Shown here: positions 10,591 through 19,154 of the stretch, one piece after another | How the letters are laid out: each line of letters opens with the position of its first letter | Position numbering within the stretch: position 1 is the first letter of the stretch | Assembly (NCBI GenBank): GCA_029257865.1 | Contig: JARIAN010000119.1 | Span: 45,929 to 109,928, forward strand | DNA: 64,000 nucleotides | Direction: 5' to 3' | Source of the DNA: Phocaeicola sp. | GTDB taxonomy: Bacteria; Bacteroidota; Bacteroidia; Bacteroidales; Bacteroidaceae | Notes under the pieces: model-generated | Databases searched by the model: none | The model's input: the letters and a program-made list of their open reading frames with translations, nothing else | Told to the model about the DNA's origin: nothing | Translations under genes and position numbers: made by a program

Positions 10591-11631
10591 CTAATTCTTT
10601 TTAGACAGACGGCGCAAAATGTTTTGGTTGATTTGCAGCAAGTGGTGATGTTTACGTACAATCGTTTCTGTAATAGGTTTTCGTCCTACCATATCCATGA
10701 AAAACTGGAAAAGATTGTATGTATTGTAGAAAGACTTGCTGCTGCCTTTTTCAGGGACGATGATGTTCAGTCCTTGTGGCACTATTTCCACTTCAAGATC
10801 CTTGCTTCCCATTGCGGGGTCACCATCGAAGTGGAATACTCCTTCCGATGTCCGATGAATTGTTATCTTCTTTTCTTTCAATGTCTTTATACGCCAGTTT
10901 TGGTTGATTGTCTTGCTAAACAGTTGGAAGGAAATAGCTGGGGCTTCCAGCATGGTAAATGGCTCCAGTATGGTAATGTCCATTTCCCCGTCGGTCAGCG
11001 ATGCTTTAGGGGCGATGTAGGCATTGTTGCCATATTGCGAGGCATTGGCGCAGGCTATCAAAAAAGCTTTATACTTCATGCTTCCTGATTCATTTTCTAT
11101 CTCATAGGTTTCCGGATGGTACCTTAATCCTTCTTGTAAGGTGTTTTCGAGGTAGGTGAGCAGTCCTCTTTTCTTTGAGCTTGCGAATTTCATGCTTACA
11201 AAAGCGTCAAATCCAACTCCGCAAGTGCAGAAGAAAGGTCTCTCATTGATTTTACCGTAGTCAATTTGGATGCACTGCCCTTTGTTTAATGTTTCGATAG
11301 CTCCTTTCGGGTCAAGAGGGATATGGAGATGTCTAGCCAATCCGTTTCCTGAGCCGCATGGAATAATCCCCATTGCGGTGTTGGTGTGGATTAACGAGCG
11401 TCCCACTTCGTTGATGGTGCCATCACCTCCAATGGCCACCACAATGTCCATCTTGCCTTTAACGGCTTCTTTGGCCAGCACTTCAGCATGTCCGGCATAT
11501 TTAGTTTTCTTGATTACATAATTGTAGACACCCTTATCCAAACGCTCATCTATCAAACGTAAGATATTCTCCTTTCCGCTTGTTCCGGAGATGGGGTTGA
11601 CTATGAATGCTATTTGTTTTTTCGAGCTCAT
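10591..11631 (-). CDS. Diacylglycerol/lipid kinase (DagK/YegS-like)
   Basis: Predicted cytosolic lipid kinase of 346 residues that transfers phosphate from ATP to a lipid hydroxyl. The NAD-kinase-like catalytic fold is marked by VNPISGTSGK (11-20), GGDGT (68-72) and PCGSGNGLAR (91-100). It sits next to and divergent from serine palmitoyltransferase, which suggests a role in lipid or sphingolipid metabolism. That link is positional only; diacylglycerol, ceramide-type or sphingoid substrates are all possible. Confidence 0.88.
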   Translation of the reverse strand: MSSKKQIAFIVNPISGTSGKENILRLIDERLDKGVYNYVIKKTKYAGHAEVLAKEAVKGKMDIVVAIGGDGTINEVGRSLIHTNTAMGIIPCGSGNGLARHLHIPLDPKGAIETLNKGQCIQIDYGKINERPFFCTCGVGFDAFVSMKFASSKKRGLLTYLENTLQEGLRYHPETYEIENESGSMKYKAFLIACANASQYGNNAYIAPKASLTDGEMDITILEPFTMLEAPAISFQLFSKTINQNWRIKTLKEKKITIHRTSEGVFHFDGDPAMGSKDLEVEIVPQGLNIIVPEKGSSKSFYNTYNLFQFFMDMVGRKPITETIVRKHHHLLQINQNILRRLSKKN

Positions 11632-11742
11632 TTTAGTTCGGTTTTTCGTGTAAATATCTTACAAAAATAGCATTTTTTTAATTATATGCGATTATTACTG
11701 GGTAAAGAAATGTTGTCAATAGCTATTTTTTCTGTCTTTCAG

Positions 11743-11773
11743 TTTAGTAAACCAATTATAATTAGTATCTTTG
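11743..11773 (+). promoter_or_regulatory. Promoter of serine palmitoyltransferase
   Basis: TTTA (11743-11746), a 19-base spacer and TATCTTTG (11766-11773) fit the Bacteroides promoter layout. The transcript would carry a leader of about 80 bases before the ATG at 11863. Confidence 0.65.
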
Positions 11774-11862
11774 CGCGATGTTTTTTAAGGATGCTTGAAA
11801 AAAATATCGCCTAAAGAGTTAAAAACAACAAGTAGTAGAGTGTAGAAACTTATATCTAGAAT

Positions 11863-13047
11863 ATGGGATTATTACAAGAAAAGCTAAGTAAATTCAGAGT
11901 GCCTCAGATGTATATGGAAAGAGGCGTTTATCCTTATTTCCGTGAAATTGACAGTGCGCAGGATACTGAAGTGTTGATGGATGGAAAGAAAGTATTAATG
12001 TTTGGTTCTAATTCTTATTTGGGACTTACACACGACCAACGTATTATTGATGCTGCCATTGTTGCTACTCGCAAGTATGGTACTGGATGCGCTGGTTCGC
12101 GTTTGCTGAATGGAACATTGGACATCCACGTGCAGTTGGAAAAGGAACTGGCCGAATTTGTAGGTAAGGATGAAGCGTTGTGCTTCTCTACTGGATTTAC
12201 AGTAAACGAAGGTGTCATCCCTCAGTTGGTAGGCAGAGGGGATTATATCATTTGCGATGATAGAGACCATGCTTCTATTGTTGACGGACGTCGTTTGACT
12301 TTCGCCACTCAGTTGAAATATAAGCACAACGACATGGAGGCTTTGGAGAAAGAACTTCAGAAGTGTGAACCGGATGCTATCAAATTGATTGTTGTAGACG
12401 GGGTGTTCTCAATGGAGGGTGACCTGGCCAACTTGCCGGAAATCATTCGCTTAAAGAAAAAGTACAACGCTACAGTATATGTGGATGAAGCACACGGATT
12501 GGGTGTGTTTGGAAAAGACGGACGCGGGGTGTGTGATCATTTTGGCCTGGTAGATGAGGTGGATTTGATTATGGGTACATTCAGTAAGTCGCTTGCTTCT
12601 ATCGGTGGATTTGTAGCTGGTGATAAGGATACTATCAACTGGTTGCGTCATAATGCACGTTCTTATATATTCCAAGCAAGTAATACTCCTGCTGCTACTG
12701 CTGCTGCAATGGCTGCATTGGAAATCTTGAAGACTGAACCATCTCGCCAGGAAAACTTGTGGAAGATTACTAACTATGCCTTGAATCGTTTCCGTGAAAT
12801 CGGTTTTGAAATCGGTGAAACAGAAAGTCCTATCATTCCGCTTTACGTACGCGATACCGACAAGACTTTTGAGGTAACTAAGATGGCGTTTGACGAAGGT
12901 GTATTCATTAATCCGGTTATTCCTCCTGCTTGTCATCCACAGGATACGTTAGTTAGATTTGCGTTGATGGCTACTCATACTAAAGAACAGGTTGATTTCG
13001 CAATAGAGAAACTGACTAAGTGCTTTAAGGAACTGGAGATTATTTAA
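11863..13047 (+). CDS. spt: Serine palmitoyltransferase (alpha-oxoamine synthase family)
   Basis: PLP enzyme that condenses serine with a long-chain acyl-CoA to give 3-ketodihydrosphingosine, the first step of the sphingolipid pathway typical of Bacteroides. The 394-residue protein has the family motifs: GSNSYLGL (48-55), the glycine-rich GTGCAGSRLLNGT (73-85), DEAHGLGVFG (208-217) and the PLP lysine in GTFSKSLAS (Lys242). 8-amino-7-oxononanoate synthase and KBL are close relatives. I favour Spt because of the N terminus (RVPQMYMERGVYPYFREI), the neighbouring lipid kinase and the genus context. Confidence 0.9.
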   Translation: MGLLQEKLSKFRVPQMYMERGVYPYFREIDSAQDTEVLMDGKKVLMFGSNSYLGLTHDQRIIDAAIVATRKYGTGCAGSRLLNGTLDIHVQLEKELAEFVGKDEALCFSTGFTVNEGVIPQLVGRGDYIICDDRDHASIVDGRRLTFATQLKYKHNDMEALEKELQKCEPDAIKLIVVDGVFSMEGDLANLPEIIRLKKKYNATVYVDEAHGLGVFGKDGRGVCDHFGLVDEVDLIMGTFSKSLASIGGFVAGDKDTINWLRHNARSYIFQASNTPAATAAAMAALEILKTEPSRQENLWKITNYALNRFREIGFEIGETESPIIPLYVRDTDKTFEVTKMAFDEGVFINPVIPPACHPQDTLVRFALMATHTKEQVDFAIEKLTKCFKELEII

Positions 13048-13083
13048 GTTTGGTAGTTTTTTGCTTGAAGCAGATAAAATTAT

Positions 13084-13116
13084 AAGGCTCAATCCGATAA
13101 GGGTTGGGCTTTTTTT
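13084..13116 (+). terminator. Terminator of spt
   Basis: AAGGCTCAATCC (13084-13095) pairs, with several G-T wobbles, with GGGTTGGGCTTT, followed by a T run. Confidence 0.75.
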
Positions 13117-13637
13117 GATAGTGTTTTCGTGAGGGGGAAGGGGAGAGTATATGTATTGATGGGTATAGGGAAGAAAATGAGCTTTTGTCAAAATGTCAAT
13201 CAGACTTCGTAAGAATCCGAAAAATGAAGGCAAAGGTTCGGATGATTACAAATTTTCAATTCTCGTTTGCTAATTTTGGGCTGATATTTCTGAAATACAA
13301 GAAGTTATCGCTAGGGTATGTATAATATTATTGATTCAATCCGGTAGAAAATCTGATTAAAAACTCATTGAAAAGCCCTGCTTGGTTGGATTGTCGAAAA
13401 TAATATAATCATTTTTCGCAGAATGTTTATATATTTTTGGGAAAATAATTACAAAAGTTGAAGAAAATATATAGACGATTGGAGGGTCTGATTGAAAAAT
13501 TTCTGCATAAATAATCCAATCCTCCTTTGAAATGGTATATTTATTACATAATATTTCATTTATAGCCGCTAGAATTATAATATCAGAAGGACTGTTAAAA
13601 AGTAAGGAAGTGATTTTTCTATCTTTTTGAAAAGAAA
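13117..13637. other. AT-rich intergenic stretch with no recognisable gene
   Basis: About 520 bases between the spt terminator and the HAD gene terminator. No frame shows a credible protein and I see no tRNA. A bulged hairpin is possible around 13481-13530, where GGAGG-gtct-GATTG faces CAATCCTCC. It may be a decayed gene or hold a small RNA; nothing in it is firm. Confidence 0.5.
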
Positions 13638-13685
13638 CAGCCTTCCTGAGCTGTCATTTTGAAAAACAACAAACTAGGAAGGCTG
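13638..13685 (-). terminator. Terminator of the HAD phosphatase gene
   Basis: CAGCCTTCCT (13638-13647) and AGGAAGGCTG (13676-13685) are a perfect 10-base inverted repeat. On the minus strand it follows the HAD stop and runs into a T-rich tract. Confidence 0.7.
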
Positions 13686-13728
13686 GTATGATATCAGGTT
13701 TGGAGAATTATATCCTCCAAGCAGGATT

Positions 13729-14544
13729 TTATTCTTGATTGAAGATGAATTTTTCTACGGCATAAGCCACTCCGTCTTCCGTATTAGAGCGGGTGATAAA
13801 TTTGGCATGCTGCTTTACCACATCCTGAGCATTGTCCATTGCAATACCCAATCCGGCAAACTGAATCATCGACAAATCATTGAATCCGTCACCGATAGCA
13901 ATCATTTCTTCTTTATCAATGCCAATCTCTTTAAGCAATACAGCCAAAGATTTAGCCTTGTCTATTCCTTTAGGAACGAGCTCCAAGAAATAAGGTTCAG
14001 AACGGAACACTCCCATTCTATCTTTTAGGTGTTCAAACATCTCTTTTTCCAAGATGGCCAGACGGGTGGCATCTCCTACAATCAAGCACTTTGCAATAGG
14101 GTGCTTGATGGCTTCAAGAAAATTGTCCACCTTTTTGATTTTCATCGCATTGAGAAAAGCCTCTTTCAACACATATTCATCTTCCGGACGCTCTGTGAGC
14201 ACATTTTCCCCCTCATAAGAAACGATGGCGAAGTCGTTGTCCTTGGCGCACTGGTATAGGTATGGCAGCACTTCCGGATCCAACAGGTTCTTGTACATCA
14301 TTTCTCCGGTTTTCCAGTCGATGATTTCCCCACCATTGTATGAAAGGATATATCCTTCGTATTTGTCCATTTCAAGCTGGTTAGCCAGCGGAACAATACC
14401 GTATGTAGGACGTCCAGACGCCAGCACCAGTTTTACTCCCTGTTGTTGTGCTTTGATAAGTGTTTGACGAGTATGCTCGGTAATTTTCTTTTCGGGATTG
14501 GTTAAAGTCCCGTCCAAGTCGAGTACTAAAAGTTTGTAATCCAT
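13729..14544 (-). CDS. Cof-type HAD-superfamily phosphatase
   Basis: Predicted cytosolic hydrolase of phosphorylated metabolites, 271 residues from the ATG at 14544 (MDYKLLVLDLDGTL). The frame extends to 14583, but the -7 box at 14573-14580 lies inside that extension, so the shorter start is right. HAD motif I is DLDGT (9-13); motif II is the serine/threonine of LASGRPTYG; motif III is the lysine region around KGIDKAKSL; motif IV is GDGFNDLSM. The C2 cap type matches Cof/YidA-like sugar phosphatases. The substrate is unknown. Confidence 0.9.
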   Translation of the reverse strand: MDYKLLVLDLDGTLTNPEKKITEHTRQTLIKAQQQGVKLVLASGRPTYGIVPLANQLEMDKYEGYILSYNGGEIIDWKTGEMMYKNLLDPEVLPYLYQCAKDNDFAIVSYEGENVLTERPEDEYVLKEAFLNAMKIKKVDNFLEAIKHPIAKCLIVGDATRLAILEKEMFEHLKDRMGVFRSEPYFLELVPKGIDKAKSLAVLLKEIGIDKEEMIAIGDGFNDLSMIQFAGLGIAMDNAQDVVKQHAKFITRSNTEDGVAYAVEKFIFNQE

Positions 14545-14572
14545 AAAATAATGATTCTTCGTAATTATTTGG

Positions 14573-14580
14573 CAAAGATA
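14573..14580 (-). promoter_or_regulatory. -7 box of the HAD phosphatase gene
   Basis: On the minus strand this reads TATCTTTG, an exact consensus match 29 bases before the ATG at 14544. It decides the start codon choice. Confidence 0.6.
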
Positions 14581-14771
14581 CAAATAAAATTGATAACATT
14601 CTATGGGCGATAATTGGAATTTTGTATTTTTCTGGAGATAAAACTATCAGATAGTAAATAAGAAAGAACGATGAAACAAAAGCCGATTTCTATTGGAATT
14701 TTGAGTGTTTTTTCTTATTTTCGCAAAAAGCCATTGGCGTTTTTCATTTAAAATAGCAATAAACAATAGAT

Positions 14772-15446
14772 ATGTCTGGATTGGTTTTTGATTTCTCTCT
14801 GCGCTTGCTGGCTGCAGGAGCGATGGGAGTATGTATCGGTTTAGAGAGAGAATATCGGGCGAAAGAAGCTGGATATCGTACTCATTTTCTGGTAGCTTTA
14901 GGCAGTGCCTTGCTGATGATTGTTTCCCAGTATGGTTTTGAAGATGTTCTTCAAGACGGGGTGGTGCGCCTTGATCCTAGTCGTATTGCCGCTCAGGTTG
15001 TAAGTGGAATCGGTTTTATTGGAGCCGGTACCATCATCTTGCAAAAACAAATTATACGGGGACTTACTACAGCCGCGGGGATTTGGGCTACGTCTGGCAT
15101 TGGCTTGGCTATCGGTGCAGGGATGTATGGCATCGGGGTGATTGCTACCATACTGGTCCTGCTCGGACTAGAAGCTTTAGGCTACTTCTTTAAAAGTCTA
15201 GGGTTGAGGAATATGTCTATTGAGTTTTCTTCTACCGAGAGGGAGGAGTTGCGCAAGGTTTCAACGAAGTTTACGGAAGAGGGATTTGTCATCCTGTTGT
15301 ATGAAATGAAGGAAAGCCGAACTTACGACAATCGTCCGCTCTTTCATGTAAGCATGCTGGTCAAAGCCAGAAAACTCAATGAAGAAGCATTGTTGCTGCT
15401 TTTCCTTCATGAATTTCCGGGAGTAACGGTCAACCAGATTAGCTGA
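14772..15446 (+). CDS. MgtC/SapB-family membrane protein
   Basis: Integral membrane protein of 224 residues. The N-terminal 140 residues hold four to five hydrophobic helices and the family features GLEREYRAKEAGYRTHFLVALGSAL, GIGFIGAGTI and LTTAAGIWATSGIGLA. The C-terminal cytosolic part (about 150-224) is ACT-like in length. MgtC proteins in enterobacteria modulate F-type ATP synthase and magnesium or acid stress; the role in Bacteroidales is not established. It is a single gene with an AT-rich leader and no visible partner. Confidence 0.88.
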   Translation: MSGLVFDFSLRLLAAGAMGVCIGLEREYRAKEAGYRTHFLVALGSALLMIVSQYGFEDVLQDGVVRLDPSRIAAQVVSGIGFIGAGTIILQKQIIRGLTTAAGIWATSGIGLAIGAGMYGIGVIATILVLLGLEALGYFFKSLGLRNMSIEFSSTEREELRKVSTKFTEEGFVILLYEMKESRTYDNRPLFHVSMLVKARKLNEEALLLLFLHEFPGVTVNQIS

Positions 15447-15602
15447 CGGTTTGTTTCTGCTCTATATAATTAAGGTGTATTCGGGCAAGATCGTTTGAGT
15501 AAATAAAGAAAGCCAAGCGGATGAAAAAAGACTTTTTAGGGCGTTTTTTGCTTTTTAGTATATATTTTCCTTTGGCGGCTCTTTCTTTATAAATTTTTCT
15601 AC

Positions 15603-15610
15603 TAACTTTG
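15603..15610 (+). promoter_or_regulatory. -7 box of map
   Basis: TAACTTTG fits TAnnTTTG and lies 22-29 bases before the ATG at 15632. An alternative TTG start at 15608 falls inside it and can be excluded. Confidence 0.6.
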
Positions 15611-15631
15611 CAGCATCTAAAAATAAGACTT

Positions 15632-16486
15632 ATGAGGAGAAATAAGATTAACTGGAAGGTTCCTAAAGGAGCGGAACTGACAGAATTAGATAAAAAAGTA
15701 TTGTTTTTTCAAAACAAAGGCCATTTGGTTCCTACTAGAGACTTGATTAAGACTCCCGAACAGATTGAAGGTATCCGCAAGAGTGGAATTATCAACACCG
15801 GGGTGCTTGACTTGGTGGCGAGCGAGATTCGTGCAGGTATGAGTACTGCCGAAATCGACAAGATGGTTTACGACTATACCGTTTCACACGGAGCTATTCC
15901 TGCTCCGCTCAATTATGAAGGATTCCCTAAGAGCGTTTGTACTTCTATCAACGAGGTGGTATGCCATGGTATTCCTTGTGAAGAAGAAATATTGGAAGAA
16001 GGCGACATCATCAACGTGGATGTTTCCACTATCCTCGACGGATATTATTCTGATGCATCACGTATGTTTGTGATTGGAGAAACTACTCCAAAGAAACAGA
16101 AATTGGTAGATGTGGCTAAGGAATGTCTTGAAATTGGCATGAAAGCAGCTCAGCCTTTTGGGTTTGTAGGGGATATTGGCCATGCCATCGAAAAGCATGC
16201 CCGCAAGAATGGATTCTCGGTGGTGAGAGATTTATGCGGTCATGGGGTTGGACTGGAATTTCATGAAGAGCCTGAAGTGATGCACTTCGGAAAGAAAGGC
16301 ACCGGTATGCTGTTAGTTCCGGGAATGGTCTTTACCATTGAACCAATGATTAACATGGGGACATGGGAAGTTTTTGTGGATGAAGAAGACGGATGGACCG
16401 TAGTGACTGAAGATGAATTGCCGTCAGCGCAGTGGGAACACACTTTCTTGATGACGGAAAACGGCTTGGAAATCCTGACTTATTAA
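15632..16486 (+). CDS. map: Type I methionine aminopeptidase
   Basis: Removes the initiator methionine from nascent proteins in the cytosol. From ATG 15632 (MRRNKINWKVPKG) it has 284 residues, with an N-terminal extension of roughly 30 residues over the shortest family members. The five dinuclear metal ligands are visible: the two aspartates around NVDVS and YSDASRMF, the histidine of CGHGVGLEFHEEP, and the glutamates of FTIEPMI and in WEHTFLMT near the C terminus. tsaD follows about 50 bases downstream and may be co-transcribed. Confidence 0.95.
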   Translation: MRRNKINWKVPKGAELTELDKKVLFFQNKGHLVPTRDLIKTPEQIEGIRKSGIINTGVLDLVASEIRAGMSTAEIDKMVYDYTVSHGAIPAPLNYEGFPKSVCTSINEVVCHGIPCEEEILEEGDIINVDVSTILDGYYSDASRMFVIGETTPKKQKLVDVAKECLEIGMKAAQPFGFVGDIGHAIEKHARKNGFSVVRDLCGHGVGLEFHEEPEVMHFGKKGTGMLLVPGMVFTIEPMINMGTWEVFVDEEDGWTVVTEDELPSAQWEHTFLMTENGLEILTY

Positions 16487-16534
16487 TCAGGATGGACAGG
16501 CAATGAATACATTATTATTGACTGATTGATTGAT

Positions 16535-17557
16535 ATGGATACTATTATATTAGGAATTGAGTCGTCATGCGATGATACTTCGGCGGCTGTAATCAAGAAT
16601 GGCGTGCTGCTATCGAGTGTGATAGCTAGCCAGGCTGTGCATGAGTCATACGGAGGTGTTGTACCTGAATTGGCTTCTCGTGCGCACCAGCAGAACATTG
16701 TGCCTGTGGTTCATGAAGCATTGAAACGTGCTGGAGTTGCAAAAGAGGAGTTGAGTGCTATCGCCTTTACTAGAGGACCGGGACTGATGGGGTCTTTGTT
16801 GGTTGGAGTGTCTTTCGCTAAAGGTATGGCTCGTTCGTTAGGTATTCCTATGGTGGATGTCAACCATCTGCAAGGACATGTGTTGGCTCATTTCATCAAG
16901 GAGTCAGCCGATGATAATGACAAGCCAGAATATCCATTCCTCTGCCTGCTGGTGTCGGGTGGCAACTCGCAGATAATCCGAGTAAATGCCTATAATGATA
17001 TGCAGGTGTTGGGACAGACTATTGACGATGCAGCCGGAGAGGCTATCGACAAATGTTCTAAGGTAATGGGACTGGGCTATCCGGGTGGACCTATCATTGA
17101 CCGGTTGGCAAGACAGGGAAATCCCAATGCCTATACTTTCAGCAAACCGCATATTCCGGGGTTTGATTATAGTTTCAGCGGACTCAAGACTTCTTTCCTT
17201 TATTCGCTTCGTGAATGGGTGAAAGAAGATCCTGACTTCGTGGAACATCACAAGGAGGATTTGGCTGCATCGTTGGAAAAGACCATTGTAGATATTCTAA
17301 TGGATAAACTTCGTAAAGTGGTAAAGGAAACTGGTATCACACAAGTAGCTGTTGCCGGAGGTGTGTCGGCCAATAACGGCTTGCGCAATGCCTATCGTGA
17401 ACATGCCCAGAAATATGGATGGAAAATCTATATACCGAAGTTTGGTTACACAACCGATAATGCGGCGATGATTGCCATTACCGGTTATTATAAATTTTTG
17501 GACAAGGATTTTTGCTCAATAGACAAACCCGCTTACTCAAGGGTTACAATCAAGTAA
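16535..17557 (+). CDS. tsaD: tRNA threonylcarbamoyladenosine synthase subunit TsaD
   Basis: Transfers the threonylcarbamoyl group to A37 of ANN-decoding tRNAs, together with TsaB and TsaE. The 340-residue protein begins at ATG 16535 (MDTIILGIESSCDDTS); a TTG nine bases upstream is in frame but less likely. It has the ASKHA-fold ATPase layout, the metal-binding histidines of NHLQGHVLAH, the motif LLVSGGNSQI, and GGVSANNGLR near the C terminus. All catalytic features appear intact. Confidence 0.97.
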   Translation: MDTIILGIESSCDDTSAAVIKNGVLLSSVIASQAVHESYGGVVPELASRAHQQNIVPVVHEALKRAGVAKEELSAIAFTRGPGLMGSLLVGVSFAKGMARSLGIPMVDVNHLQGHVLAHFIKESADDNDKPEYPFLCLLVSGGNSQIIRVNAYNDMQVLGQTIDDAAGEAIDKCSKVMGLGYPGGPIIDRLARQGNPNAYTFSKPHIPGFDYSFSGLKTSFLYSLREWVKEDPDFVEHHKEDLAASLEKTIVDILMDKLRKVVKETGITQVAVAGGVSANNGLRNAYREHAQKYGWKIYIPKFGYTTDNAAMIAITGYYKFLDKDFCSIDKPAYSRVTIK

Positions 17558-17605
17558 TTAACATTTTAAAAGATCTAATTAATTCAAGGTCTTGCATGTA
17601 CAATA

Positions 17606-17670
17606 TCCTCGTAGGAGAGAGCTTGATGCGCTATAAGGCTCTGCCACCGGGGAATCAGCATCCATCTTCT
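17606..17670 (+). ncRNA. Candidate structured leader upstream of the pncC/cinA gene (possible pseudoknot)
   Basis: In an otherwise AT-rich 150-base gap there is a patch richer in G+C. TCCT-cgt-AGGA (17606-17616) can form a small hairpin. AGAGC (17618-17622) pairs with GCTCT (17638-17642). The loop sequence GATGC (17625-17629) is complementary to GCATC downstream (17658-17662), which would give an H-type pseudoknot. I do not recognise a known riboswitch class. Short complementarities of this size can occur by chance. Confidence 0.3.
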
Positions 17671-17711
17671 GGGTATTGAAGTATTTGTGGACTTAAAAAG
17701 AAAGTAAAGTA

Positions 17712-18212
17712 ATGTCAGTAGAAACAAAAACACTCAGTAAGGAAATAAGTGAGATCTTCTGGAGAGAAGGCTTTACACTGGCTACCGCAGAAAGTTGCAC
17801 TGCAGGTAATGTGGCGGCCATCATAACTGCTATCCCTGGTAGTTCTCGTTTCTATAAAGGCGGCATCGTAGCTTATTCCAACGAAGTGAAACAGAATCTG
17901 CTTCACGTGAAGGAGGAAACATTAAGCGAACATGGGGCCGTAAGTGAAGAAACAGTAGTAGAAATGGCTCGTGGAGCTATGGAAGTTCTTGGAGTGGACT
18001 TTGCTGTGGCTACTTCTGGTATTGCCGGACCAACTGGCGGCACTCAGGAAAAGCCGGTTGGTACAATCTGGATTGCTGTTTGCAACAAGGAAATAGTAAT
18101 TACCGGTCAGCTTAGCGAAGACAACGGAAGAGAACAAAATGTACAGGCTGCAACTAAAAAAGCACTGCAATTATTGCTCGAAATTTGCCAAAACAAAGGA
18201 AATGAGGAGTAA
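17712..18212 (+). CDS. CinA-family nicotinamide-nucleotide amidohydrolase (PncC domain only)
   Basis: Predicted enzyme that deamidates nicotinamide mononucleotide to nicotinic acid mononucleotide in pyridine nucleotide recycling. The 166-residue protein is the stand-alone C-terminal CinA domain: ATAESCTAGNVAA, the KGGIVAYSNEVK motif and ATSGIAGPTGGT are all present. The N-terminal CinA (MoaB-like) domain is missing, as is common. It begins about 150 bases after tsaD, behind a possible structured leader, and precedes the ribosomal protein genes on the same strand. Confidence 0.9.
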   Translation: MSVETKTLSKEISEIFWREGFTLATAESCTAGNVAAIITAIPGSSRFYKGGIVAYSNEVKQNLLHVKEETLSEHGAVSEETVVEMARGAMEVLGVDFAVATSGIAGPTGGTQEKPVGTIWIAVCNKEIVITGQLSEDNGREQNVQAATKKALQLLLEICQNKGNEE

Positions 18213-18316
18213 ATGCGCATTTTATTGCTTAAAAACTTGTATATATCAAATTTAATCACTTATTTTGCACTCCGTTTGAGAGAACGAAGAAAAACAGAAC
18301 TATAAATTAGATAGAA

Positions 18317-18577
18317 ATGTCAAAAATTTGTCAAATTACCGGAAAGAAAGCCATGATTGGCAACAATGTTTCACACTCTAAGAGAAGAACTAAAAGAACT
18401 TTCGATGTGAACTTGTTTACTAAGAAATTCTACTATGTAGAACAGGAATGCTGGATTAGCCTGAATATCTGCGCTAACGGCTTGCGAGTTATTAATAAGA
18501 AAGGCCTGGATGCAGCGCTGAAGGATGCAGTTGCTAAAGGTTACTGCGATTGGAAAACTATCAAAATTATTGGTTAA
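18317..18577 (+). CDS. rpmB: Large ribosomal subunit protein bL28
   Basis: Ribosomal protein of the 50S subunit, 86 residues. The N terminus [21 protein letters not shown] and the basic [10 protein letters not shown] segment are characteristic. It heads a tight cluster with bL33 19 bases downstream, then the DUF4295 protein. The leader before it is AT-rich. Confidence 0.96.
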   Translation: MSKICQITGKKAMIGNNVSHSKRRTKRTFDVNLFTKKFYYVEQECWISLNICANGLRVINKKGLDAALKDAVAKGYCDWKTIKIIG

Positions 18578-18596
18578 TTAAAAGGAGAAAGAAACT

Positions 18597-18785
18597 ATGG
18601 CTAAGAAAGCTAAAGGTAATAGAGTACAGGTAATCCTTGAATGCACAGAAATGAAGGATAGTGGTATGCCGGGAACTTCTCGCTACATTACTACAAAGAA
18701 TAGAAAGAATACCACTGAACGATTGGAATTGAAGAAGTACAATCCTATTTTGAAAAGAGTAACAGTTCATAAAGAAATTAAATAA
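18597..18785 (+). CDS. rpmG: Large ribosomal subunit protein bL33
   Basis: 62-residue 50S protein. The sequence [18 protein letters not shown] and the tail [15 protein letters not shown] are typical. The zinc-type CxxC pairs are absent (one Cys only), so this is the zinc-independent form. It lies between rpmB and the DUF4295 gene. Confidence 0.95.
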   Translation: MAKKAKGNRVQVILECTEMKDSGMPGTSRYITTKNRKNTTERLELKKYNPILKRVTVHKEIK

Positions 18786-18794
18786 TAATAGACC

Positions 18795-18950
18795 ATGGCA
18801 AAGAAAACAGTCGCAACCCTTCAGACAGGTAAAGAAGGACGTTCTTATACTAAGGTTATCAAAATGGTTAAGTCTCCAAAAACTGGTGCTTACGTTTTTG
18901 ACGAACAGATGGTTCCTAACGATAAAGTTCAGGACTTCTTTAAAAAATAA
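18795..18950 (+). CDS. DUF4295 small basic protein, probable Bacteroidia ribosomal protein
   Basis: A 51-residue lysine-rich protein (MAKKTVATLQ... to QDFFKK) nine bases after rpmG, followed by a strong terminator, so it belongs to the bL28-bL33 transcript. It matches the DUF4295 family, always small and found in Bacteroidetes. From memory, a Bacteroidia-specific ribosomal protein named bL38 was seen in the Flavobacterium johnsoniae ribosome structure; this may be the same family, but I am not certain. A ribosomal role is otherwise inferred from basicity, size and position. Confidence 0.8.
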   Translation: MAKKTVATLQTGKEGRSYTKVIKMVKSPKTGAYVFDEQMVPNDKVQDFFKK

Positions 18951-18980
18951 TTTAGCTTATTAAGTAAATTATTCTATATC

Positions 18981-19017
18981 AATCCCCTTATCAAACAAGA
19001 TAAGGGGATTTTTTTAT
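18981..19017 (+). terminator. Terminator of the rpmB-rpmG-DUF4295 operon
   Basis: AATCCCCTTATC (18981-18992) and GATAAGGGGATT (18999-19010) form a perfect 12-base stem followed by T residues. Confidence 0.9.
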
Positions 19018-19092
19018 TGCTATTCTGTCGTTGGTGTGTGTTTGTCGGTGAAAAAGATGCAGACGGCGGGGAATCAAGGATAAAACTCTTCT

Positions 19093-19121
19093 TTTGATTT
19101 TAAAAAAATATTGTATCTTTG
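19093..19121 (+). promoter_or_regulatory. Promoter of ftsY-rimO
   Basis: TTTG (19093-19096) and TATCTTTG (19114-19121) both match consensus. The spacer is 17 bases, a little short of the usual 19-21. Confidence 0.55.
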
Positions 19122-19154
19122 TAACATAATAAGAAATAAATAATTAAGCCGATT

